Notes under the pieces: generated by a model
Seen by the model: the letters and a program-made list of their open reading frames with translations, nothing else
What the model was told of the DNA's origin: nothing
Databases searched by the model: none
Assembly (NCBI RefSeq): GCF_013304825.1
Contig: NZ_JAAWUO010000001.1
Coordinates: 186,001-250,000, forward strand
DNA length: 64,000 bases
Direction of reading: 5' to 3'
From: Blautia schinkii
GTDB taxonomy: Bacteria > Bacillota > Clostridia > Lachnospirales > Lachnospiraceae
Shown: piece by piece, positions 57,956 through 64,000 of the stretch
How the letters are laid out: each line of letters begins with the position of its first letter
How positions within the stretch are numbered: the first letter of the stretch is position 1
Program-made: the position numbers and the translations under genes

Positions 57956-58989
57956 GAGGACTTCGAAAATATCTGACACCTTTCGCACCGGATCAGTCGG
58001 GCGCAGTGTCAGTTTTGTATGAACTTGGCGGGATCATCGTGATCTGTGATGCGGGAGGATGCACAGGAAATGTATGCGGTTTTGATGAGCCAAGGTGGTT
58101 TGAACGGAAAAGCGCGGTGTTCAGTGCAGGACTTCGGGATATGGATGCCATCCTGGGGCGTGATGACAGGCTGGTGGACAAGCTTGTGGACGCGGCAGAG
58201 AAAGTAGAAGCAGGTTTTGCAGCGATTATCGGAACACCGGTGCCGGCAGTGATCGGAACGGATTATCAGGCATTGAAGCGTATGTGCGAGAAAAAGACAG
58301 AACTACCTGTTCTGACTGTAGATACGGACGGAATGGAGCTTTATGATGTGGGCGAACGGAAGGCTTATGTGGAGCTTTTTAAGGGGTTTGCAAAAGAAAA
58401 GCTGCCTGTGGAGCCTGGAAGGATCGGGATTCTGGGAATGACACCTCAGGATGTCAGTGATCTTGGCGCATCAGATAAGATCCAAGAGAAATTCCGTGCG
58501 CAGGGGCTGACGGCAGTTTGCTATGGAATGGGTGATGGCCTGGACGAGGTAAAAAAAGCTTCTTCCGTGGAGAAGAATATTGTAGTTTCTCAGGCAGCTT
58601 TGGAATGTGCGAAGTACCTTAAAAAAACCTTTGGAACTCCTTATGAAGCTGGTTATCCTCTTGCGGACGAGCTGGTGCCAGATATGGATTATGCAGGGAA
58701 AAAAGTCCTTGTAGTGCATCAGCAGGTGATCGCGGATTCTATAAGAGCGGAGATCAGGAAGCGTGGCGAAGGGGCAGCAGTTACTGTGGCCAGCTGGTTT
58801 TCCATGGACAAAGATCTTCTTGAGGAGGGGGATGTATCTCTGAGAGATGAGGAAGACTATATCGAACTGGCAGAGAGTAATGGATTTGATGTGATCTTTG
58901 CAGATCCGTGCATGAAGCGTATGACACCGGGATTTGACGGAGAATTTGTGGATGCGGTGCATTTCGCAGTGTCGGGGAAGTGCCGGTAA
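57952..58989 (+). CDS. Nitrogenase component 1-like protein, subunit B (NifK-like)
   Basis: A 345-residue protein of the same superfamily but shorter. The N-terminal segment FAPDQSGAVSVLYELGGII followed by CDAGGCTGNVCGFDEPRW is the recognisable hallmark of an uncharacterised clostridial family, with C32, C37 and C42 as cluster-ligand candidates where NifK has its P-cluster. Later Rossmann-like repeats (GRIGILGMTPQDVSD; GKKVLVVHQQVIADS) fit the component 1 fold. It probably pairs with the preceding subunit and is served by the NifH-like protein. It overlaps the previous gene by 4 nt, and hypF follows after 22 bases. Confidence 0.78.
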   Translation: MRGLRKYLTPFAPDQSGAVSVLYELGGIIVICDAGGCTGNVCGFDEPRWFERKSAVFSAGLRDMDAILGRDDRLVDKLVDAAEKVEAGFAAIIGTPVPAVIGTDYQALKRMCEKKTELPVLTVDTDGMELYDVGERKAYVELFKGFAKEKLPVEPGRIGILGMTPQDVSDLGASDKIQEKFRAQGLTAVCYGMGDGLDEVKKASSVEKNIVVSQAALECAKYLKKTFGTPYEAGYPLADELVPDMDYAGKKVLVVHQQVIADSIRAEIRKRGEGAAVTVASWFSMDKDLLEEGDVSLRDEEDYIELAESNGFDVIFADPCMKRMTPGFDGEFVDAVHFAVSGKCR

Positions 58990-59011
58990 ATAACAGGGAA
59001 CGGAGAAATAT

Positions 59012-61396
59012 ATGGAGCGTGAAATTACAAAAATGATCCGTGTTTACGGGATCGTCCAGGGAGTGGGATTTCGCCCTACTGTGAGCAGACATGCCATGGC
59101 AAGGGGAATTCGGGGAAGCGTTTCCAACAAGGGACCTTATGTGGAGATTTTTGCCCAGGGAAAAGAGGGGGACGTAGATGGTTTTATTTCGGATATCGAG
59201 GAGAAACCGCCGAAGCGTGCGGCAATCCTGAAGCTTCTTGTGGAGCCTGTGGAGGACGCGCCGGAGTTTGGACAGTTTGATATTATTGAAAGCGAGAAAA
59301 CGAAAGGCGAGATTTTTGTTTCCCCGGATATTGCGATCTGTGATGAGTGTAAAGAAGAAATGTTTGATCCGAAAAACCGGCGGTATCTGCATCCTTTTAT
59401 CAACTGTACCTGCTGCGGGCCGAGGCTGACGATCCTGGATTCCCTTCCTTATGACAGGGAGCGGACAAGCATGAAAGAATTTCCCATGTGTCCGTCCTGT
59501 GCAGACGAGTACAATAATCCGGATACCAGACGCTATGATGCACAGCCTGTCTGCTGCAACGACTGCGGTCCGGAGGTGTATCTGATCGGAAGAAAAGAGC
59601 GGGGGCGGGAAGCAATTACTGAGACAAGGCGCGTGATCGCTTCCGGCGGAATCGCAGCGATCAAAGGAATCGGCGGTTTTCATCTCTGCTGTGATGCCAC
59701 AAGTCAGGAAGCAGTAGAAAGACTGCGAAAACTGAAACGCCGTCCAATGAAACCATTTGCGGTTATGGCACAGGATCTTGAGACAGTGAAAGCCATCTGC
59801 GAAGTCAGTGAAGAACAGGAGAAGATACTTACAGGGCATCAGAAACCGATCCTGCTGCTGGATAAGACAGAAAAAGTGGATGGGAAAGGATATAACAAAC
59901 ATCCTGGGCTCTGTGAGAGCATCGCCCCGGGAAATCCGAAGGTTGGCGTGATGCTTCCTTATGCACCGGTTCAGTTTTTACTTTTTCATTATGATGACGG
60001 AATCGAAATGCCGGAACTTCTGGTTATGACAAGCGGTAATACATCCGGTGCACCGATTTGCCGGGATGATGAGGAAGCGGTGGAAGAGCTTTCACACTTA
60101 TGTGACTGCATTCTTTCTCATGACAGGAAGATCCGCATCCGGGCAGACGATTCGGTGATGGATTTTTATAAGGGGAAGCCGTATATGATCCGCCGCTCCC
60201 GTGGCTATGCACCGCTTCCGTTTATGGTTTCCGCACCATGGAGCGGACAGGTGATCGCAGCAGGTGGAGAGCTTAAGAATACTTTCTGCATTGGTGTGGA
60301 CAACCGCTTTTATCCATCCCCATATGTGGGGGATCTGGAAGATCTTCGTACTGTAAAAGCCCTGAAAGAAACGATGGGAAGGCTGGAAACGCTTCTGGAA
60401 GTCCAGCCGGAGATAGTTGTCTGTGATCTTCACCCGAAATATAATTCTACAGTAGTAGCAGAGGAAATGGGTCTGTCTGTTCTGAAAGTGCAGCATCATT
60501 ATGCACATATTTTATCCTGCATGGCAGAGAATGACTGTGAGGAAAAAGTGATTGGTGTTTCCTTTGACGGGACAGGATATGGAACAGACGGAACCATATG
60601 GGGAGGGGAGATCCTTCTGGCAGATTATCAGGGATTTACAAGACTTGGAAGCATTCAGCCTTTTGTCCAGGTGGGCGGCGATATTTCAGCAAAAGAAGGC
60701 TGGCGTATTGCAGTTTCCCTGATCTGGCAGAATACAGGAAGTCTGCAGGAAACGTTATCTACTGTCCGAAAACTCGGACTTTGTACAGAGCAGGAATGCA
60801 AGGTTCTGGTGACAATGGCACAGCGTAAGATCAATGCGGTAACTTCTACAAGTGCAGGAAGGCTTTTTGACGGAGTCAGCGCGATCCTGGGAATCCAGAA
60901 AGCTTCTACCTTTGAGGGGGAGGCATCTACGGCATTGGAGTTTGCGGCGGAAGAGTGGAGAAAAAGTCCGCAGAGGAATCCGGAAACGGATAATCTGGCA
61001 GCCCCCGGCAATTTAGCAGATCTCGCAAAGAATAGTGAGGATGCCCCGGAGGATCTGAGGAAATTTATTTTAAATACTGGTGAAATCGTTCGCCATCTGA
61101 CAGAAAGCAGACTTGCAGGAGAGGATCCGCGGAAACTTGCGTATGAATTCCACGCAGAGCTGGCAGAGCAGATCATTGCAGCCTGTGAGGAAGCAAAGCG
61201 GCAGACAGGAATCCGTAAAGCAGCATTGAGCGGTGGTGTTTTCCAGAACAGATTGCTTTTGGAACTGGTGGACGAAGGCCTTCAGAAAAAAGGCTTCCAG
61301 GTTCTGAAGCATAGCCTGATCCCGCCAAATGATGGAGGAATCGCACTGGGACAGGCTGCATATGGGATGGCATATCTGAACAGAAATACACGATAG
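59012..61396 (+). CDS. hypF: Carbamoyltransferase HypF
   Basis: A 794-residue enzyme that makes carbamoyl-adenylate from carbamoyl phosphate and ATP and passes the carbamoyl group to HypE. Domains in order: acylphosphatase (residues 5-92; GIVQGVGFRPTV with catalytic Arg21), two zinc fingers (C110-x2-C113 with C132-x2-C135; C160-x2-C163 with C182-x2-C185), a YrdC-like domain (about 200-390) and a Kae1/TobZ-like domain (about 400-794; VQHHYAHILSCMAEN, SFDGTGYGTDG, ALSGGVFQN). All parts are complete. An Ala/Glu-rich insert near 660-685 is unusual. In known systems the product becomes the cyanide ligand of [NiFe]-hydrogenase, but no hydrogenase gene is here. Confidence 0.96.
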   Translation: MEREITKMIRVYGIVQGVGFRPTVSRHAMARGIRGSVSNKGPYVEIFAQGKEGDVDGFISDIEEKPPKRAAILKLLVEPVEDAPEFGQFDIIESEKTKGEIFVSPDIAICDECKEEMFDPKNRRYLHPFINCTCCGPRLTILDSLPYDRERTSMKEFPMCPSCADEYNNPDTRRYDAQPVCCNDCGPEVYLIGRKERGREAITETRRVIASGGIAAIKGIGGFHLCCDATSQEAVERLRKLKRRPMKPFAVMAQDLETVKAICEVSEEQEKILTGHQKPILLLDKTEKVDGKGYNKHPGLCESIAPGNPKVGVMLPYAPVQFLLFHYDDGIEMPELLVMTSGNTSGAPICRDDEEAVEELSHLCDCILSHDRKIRIRADDSVMDFYKGKPYMIRRSRGYAPLPFMVSAPWSGQVIAAGGELKNTFCIGVDNRFYPSPYVGDLEDLRTVKALKETMGRLETLLEVQPEIVVCDLHPKYNSTVVAEEMGLSVLKVQHHYAHILSCMAENDCEEKVIGVSFDGTGYGTDGTIWGGEILLADYQGFTRLGSIQPFVQVGGDISAKEGWRIAVSLIWQNTGSLQETLSTVRKLGLCTEQECKVLVTMAQRKINAVTSTSAGRLFDGVSAILGIQKASTFEGEASTALEFAAEEWRKSPQRNPETDNLAAPGNLADLAKNSEDAPEDLRKFILNTGEIVRHLTESRLAGEDPRKLAYEFHAELAEQIIAACEEAKRQTGIRKAALSGGVFQNRLLLELVDEGLQKKGFQVLKHSLIPPNDGGIALGQAAYGMAYLNRNTR

Positions 61397-61407
61397 GAGG
61401 CACAAAT

Positions 61408-61617
61408 ATGTGTGTAGGATTATCAGCAAAAGTAGTAAAGATCAGTGACGGCACTGCCGTTGTAGATGCAGGAGGCGCGAAGCGTGAAGTCTCCGCACAG
61501 CTTCTGGGAGATCTGGAGCCTGGTGATTATGTAATGGTTCATGCTGGTGTGGCCATTGCAAAGATCACAGATGATGACGAAGATGAAACAGATCAGCTGA
61601 TGGAGGAACTGCTGTAA
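61408..61617 (+). CDS. hypC: Hydrogenase-type maturation chaperone HypC
   Basis: A 69-residue HypC/HupF protein. The essential N-terminal Cys2 is present (MCVGLSAKV), followed by the OB-like fold (GTAVVDAGGAKREVSAQLLGDLEPGDYVMVHAGVAIAKI). HypC carries the Fe with its CN and CO ligands from HypD to the target. The common start is MCLGIP; here the third to sixth residues VGLS differ slightly. The C-terminus is a short acidic helix (DDDEDETDQLMEELL). It lies 11 bases after hypF and shares one base with the hypD start. Confidence 0.95.
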   Translation: MCVGLSAKVVKISDGTAVVDAGGAKREVSAQLLGDLEPGDYVMVHAGVAIAKITDDDEDETDQLMEELL

Positions 61618-62660
61618 TGGAAGAGAAGAAGAAAACAGCAAGAGAGATCATAGAAGGTTATCAGGGACCGCCTGTGCGGATCATGGAAGTCTGCGGAACT
61701 CATACACATGAGATATTCCGTCTGGGAATCCGTAAGCTTCTTACACCCCAGGTAGAACTGATCTCCGGACCAGGATGTCCGGTGTGCGTGACCCCGGTAG
61801 GATTTATTGATGAGGCAGTTTATCTTGCATTGGAAAAAAAGGCGACCATCTGTACATTTGGAGACCTTGTCCGTGTACCGGGAACAAAAAAGAGTCTTGC
61901 AGATGCCAGGGCACAAGGGGCAAAGATCCGTATTGTCTATTCCCCTGCTGACGCGGAAAAGTATGCGGCAGAGCACCCGGAAGAGCAGGTGGTATTTCTT
62001 TCCGTGGGCTTTGAGACCACCACACCGGCAGGATGCCTTTCAGTAAAAAAAGCGAAGGAAGACGGTATTTCCAATTATTCCCTTCTTGTGGCAAACAAAA
62101 CCATGCCTCAGGCATACCAGGCGTTAAAAGGAAGTGCAGATGTATTTCTTTATCCCGGACATGTGAATGCTATCACAGGAACAAAACTCTGTGAGCAGCT
62201 GGCAGAGGACGGAGTCAGTGGTGTGGTGGCAGGTTTTACTGCGAAAGAACTGTTAACTGCACTGGCTGTTGCATTGGTACGTTTTCAGGAGGGGAAGCCG
62301 TTCTTTGTGAACTGTTATCCCCGTGTGGTGAAAGAAGAAGGAAGTCCGGAGGCACAGAAGCTGATGGAAGAGCTGATGGAACCCTGCGATTCCGAATGGA
62401 GGGGGCTTGGCGTGATCCCAGGCTCAGGACTTGTATTAAAAAAAGAATGGGAAAATTTTGACGCGAGAAAAAAATATGCAGTGCCGCCGATCCAGGGCAA
62501 ACCGAATCCGGCCTGCCGCTGCGGCGATGTGCTCCAGGGAAAATGTAAGCCATCCGATTGTAAAGTATTTGGAAAAGTCTGTACCCCGCAGCATCCGGTA
62601 GGAGCATGTATGGTGTCAAATGAGGGAGCATGTTCTGCGTATTTTATGTATGGAAATTAA
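61617..62660 (+). CDS. hypD: Fe-(CN)2-CO assembly scaffold HypD
   Basis: A 347-residue scaffold on which the iron gains its cyanide and CO ligands. The motifs VCGTHTHE (C26, H29, H31), GPGCPVC (C54, C57) and the C-terminal 4Fe-4S Cys set (ACRCGDVLQGKCKPSDCKVF, then GKVC and VGAC) are all present, and GFETTTPA matches the family. Nothing catalytic appears lost. It shares base 61617 with the hypC stop and is followed 15 bases later by hypE. Confidence 0.96.
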   Translation: MEEKKKTAREIIEGYQGPPVRIMEVCGTHTHEIFRLGIRKLLTPQVELISGPGCPVCVTPVGFIDEAVYLALEKKATICTFGDLVRVPGTKKSLADARAQGAKIRIVYSPADAEKYAAEHPEEQVVFLSVGFETTTPAGCLSVKKAKEDGISNYSLLVANKTMPQAYQALKGSADVFLYPGHVNAITGTKLCEQLAEDGVSGVVAGFTAKELLTALAVALVRFQEGKPFFVNCYPRVVKEEGSPEAQKLMEELMEPCDSEWRGLGVIPGSGLVLKKEWENFDARKKYAVPPIQGKPNPACRCGDVLQGKCKPSDCKVFGKVCTPQHPVGACMVSNEGACSAYFMYGN

Positions 62661-62675
62661 TATCATAGAAAGAAG

Positions 62676-63692
62676 ATGACAATTATGGACAATAAAACAG
62701 TAACCATGGCTCACGGTGCCGGAGGCCGCCAGACCTCGGAACTGATCGATGAAGTATTTAAAGCACATTTTGCAAACCCGGATCTCACTGCAGATGATGC
62801 GGCAGTTCTTGTTCCGCCGACCGGAAAAATGGCTGTGTCAACAGACGGATTTATTGTATCGCCGGCATTTTTTCCAGGGGGAAATATCGGTAAACTTTCT
62901 ATCTGCGGAACTGTCAATGATCTTGCATGTATGGGAGCGAAGCCAATGTATCTCACCTGTGCATTCGTGATCGAAGAAGGTTTTCCAATGGAAAAACTGG
63001 AGGAGATCGCGTCCGCAATGGAAAAAACAGCAAAAGAAGCAGGCGTCCGGATTGTTTCCGGTGACACGAAAGTTGCGGGAAAAGGACAGGTTGACGGCGT
63101 ATTTATCACTACCACCGGAATGGGAGAGATCCAGGACGGAGTCCAGGTAGGCGGTGAGCTTGCAAAACCAGGAGATGCCATTATTGTTACCGGCGATGTG
63201 GGAAGACACGGTTGTACCATTCTTCTTGCCAGGGAAGATTTTGGAATTGATGCGGATGTGACAAGCGACTGTGCACCACTTTGGGGAACTGTAAAAGAAG
63301 TGATGGATGCAACACATGATATCCATGTGATCCGTGATGCAACAAGAGGCGGCGTGGGAACTGTTCTCTATGAGATTGCAGGGCAGAGCAATGTAGGAAT
63401 CCGCCTGGATGCGGCAGCAGTGCCGGTAGCTCCTGGGGTAAAAGGTGTTTGCGGTATGCTTGGTCTGGAGCCTCTTTATCTTGCATGTGAAGGCCGCATG
63501 GTCATCATGGCTCCGAAATCAGAGGCAGAGAAGATTGTGGAAGTACTGCATAAATGTCCGTACTCCAAAGATGCAGCCATAATCGGTGAAGTTACAGCTG
63601 ATCAGCCGGGAAAAGTCGTCATGACTACAGAGATCGGAACCCAGGCACTGCTTCCGCAGCCTGGCGGCGAGCTGCTGCCGAGAATCTGCTGA
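62676..63692 (+). CDS. hypE: Thiocarbamoyl dehydratase HypE
   Basis: A 338-residue PurM-like ATPase. It receives the carbamoyl group from HypF on its C-terminal Cys and dehydrates it to a thiocyanate. The conserved tail PRIC is intact at residues 335-338. The N-terminal MAHGAGGRQTSELI, the ATP site (DDAAVL; STDGFIVSPAFFPGG) and RDATRGGVGTVLYEIA are standard. It is the last gene of the block. hypA and hypB, needed to insert nickel into [NiFe]-hydrogenase, are not present nearby. ATG 62676 is taken as the start; ATG 62685 is possible. Confidence 0.96.
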   Translation: MTIMDNKTVTMAHGAGGRQTSELIDEVFKAHFANPDLTADDAAVLVPPTGKMAVSTDGFIVSPAFFPGGNIGKLSICGTVNDLACMGAKPMYLTCAFVIEEGFPMEKLEEIASAMEKTAKEAGVRIVSGDTKVAGKGQVDGVFITTTGMGEIQDGVQVGGELAKPGDAIIVTGDVGRHGCTILLAREDFGIDADVTSDCAPLWGTVKEVMDATHDIHVIRDATRGGVGTVLYEIAGQSNVGIRLDAAAVPVAPGVKGVCGMLGLEPLYLACEGRMVIMAPKSEAEKIVEVLHKCPYSKDAAIIGEVTADQPGKVVMTTEIGTQALLPQPGGELLPRIC

Positions 63693-63711
63693 CAGATAAG
63701 CTCAGAATATG

Positions 63712-63745
63712 AAAGGCGGTCAGGAAGAAAGATTCGCCTTTTGCA
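63712..63745 (+). terminator. Weak terminator after hypE
   Basis: AAAGGCG (63712-63718) pairs with CGCCTTT (63735-63741), followed by a short T-tract. The stem is short, so read-through into the next gene is possible. Confidence 0.45.
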
Positions 63746-63822
63746 GAGAAAAATCAGCGATAGAAGCAGAGTACGATAAAATGGACAGTAATACGGAATG
63801 CCGGAAAGGAGAGCCAGACCTT

Positions 63823-64000
63823 ATGGAGACAAGAGTGGCACTGATCTCGATCATTGTGGAAAACAATGACGTGATCGATGATATCAACCGTTTTCTTCAC
63901 GAAGCGGGAAAATATATTATCGGGAGAATGGGGATCCCCTATCGGGAAAAAGGTATCAACATTATAAGTATTGCCATTGATGCACCGCAGGATGTGATAA
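63823..64000 (+). CDS. TM1266-family iron-only hydrogenase system regulator (3' truncated)
   Basis: The first 59 residues of a gene that runs off the window. METRVALISIIVENNDVIDD and then GKYIIGRMGIPYREKGINII are characteristic of the small ACT-like TM1266 family, annotated as putative regulators of the [FeFe]-hydrogenase system and often encoded with hydE, hydG and hydF. GGAAAGGAG precedes the ATG. Its presence suggests that [FeFe]-hydrogenase maturation genes lie just beyond the right edge, which cannot be confirmed here. Confidence 0.8.
   Translation, partial: METRVALISIIVENNDVIDDINRFLHEAGKYIIGRMGIPYREKGINIISIAIDAPQDVI

Noticed and set aside
55830-58989. Canonical nitrogen fixation or dark chlorophyll/F430 synthesis
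   Set aside because: No nifE, nifN, nifB, bch or cfb genes nearby, component 1 cluster ligands are incomplete, and two short unequal component-1 proteins do not fit BchNB or CfbD.

Overview
The window reads as chromosome from an anaerobic gut Lachnospiraceae bacterium, most likely Blautia or a close relative. The grounds are low-to-moderate GC, Gram-positive style ribosome sites, lipoproteins, a PRD/RAT-controlled glucose PTS, ATP-type PEP carboxykinase, an oleate hydratase, a Feo cluster with a FeoB-associated Cys-rich protein, and the start of an iron-only hydrogenase regulator gene at the right edge. The genus is an inference from gene content. I see no intact insertion sequence, prophage, CRISPR array, rRNA gene or replication origin.

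Layout. 1-5.3 kb: end of a DUF362-type gene, an MBL-fold hydrolase, stand-alone larE, then a TetR regulator and a membrane-anchored oleate hydratase on the minus strand. 5.4-14.8 kb: a sugar-sensing and uptake block (membrane-anchored sugar binder, YesM-like kinase, YesN-like regulator, XylF-like lipoprotein, then ChvE/GguA/GguB transporter). 15-16.2 kb: an orphan ParA with a Lys/Ala/Thr-rich partner. 16.5-22 kb: an ABC exporter, the glucose PTS with a RAT/terminator leader, and its BglG-type antiterminator. 22-30 kb: LysR/DUF1275 divergon, a ThrE exporter, pckA, then a NiCo riboswitch controlling a cation diffusion facilitator. 30-36 kb: phosphoesterases, an RNA methyltransferase, RdgB, a structured intergenic element, a degenerate sigma-like protein and seven tRNA genes. 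36.5-42 kb: a heterodimeric ABC exporter, a DtxR-family regulator with a long folded leader, and an EamA transporter. 42-48.5 kb: arginine biosynthesis (argG divergent from argCJBD, with ARG-box-like sites). 48.9-55.4 kb: an antiporter, a cytidylate-kinase-like protein and the Feo iron uptake operon behind DtxR-type operators.

The most unusual region is 55.5-63.7 kb. A promoter and a folded leader ending in an intrinsic terminator precede seven tightly packed genes: a complete NifH-like Fe protein, two nitrogenase-component-1-like proteins, then hypF, hypC, hypD and hypE. The gene junctions are 4-nt overlaps, a 1-nt overlap, or gaps of 11 to 22 nt, so the block looks like one transcript. HypCDEF normally build the Fe(CN)2CO unit of [NiFe]-hydrogenases, but no hydrogenase subunit, hypA or hypB is present, and the next gene belongs to the [FeFe]-hydrogenase regulator family. 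An uncharacterised nitrogenase-like reductase coupled to cyanide/CO-iron cofactor assembly is the best candidate here for an undescribed system.
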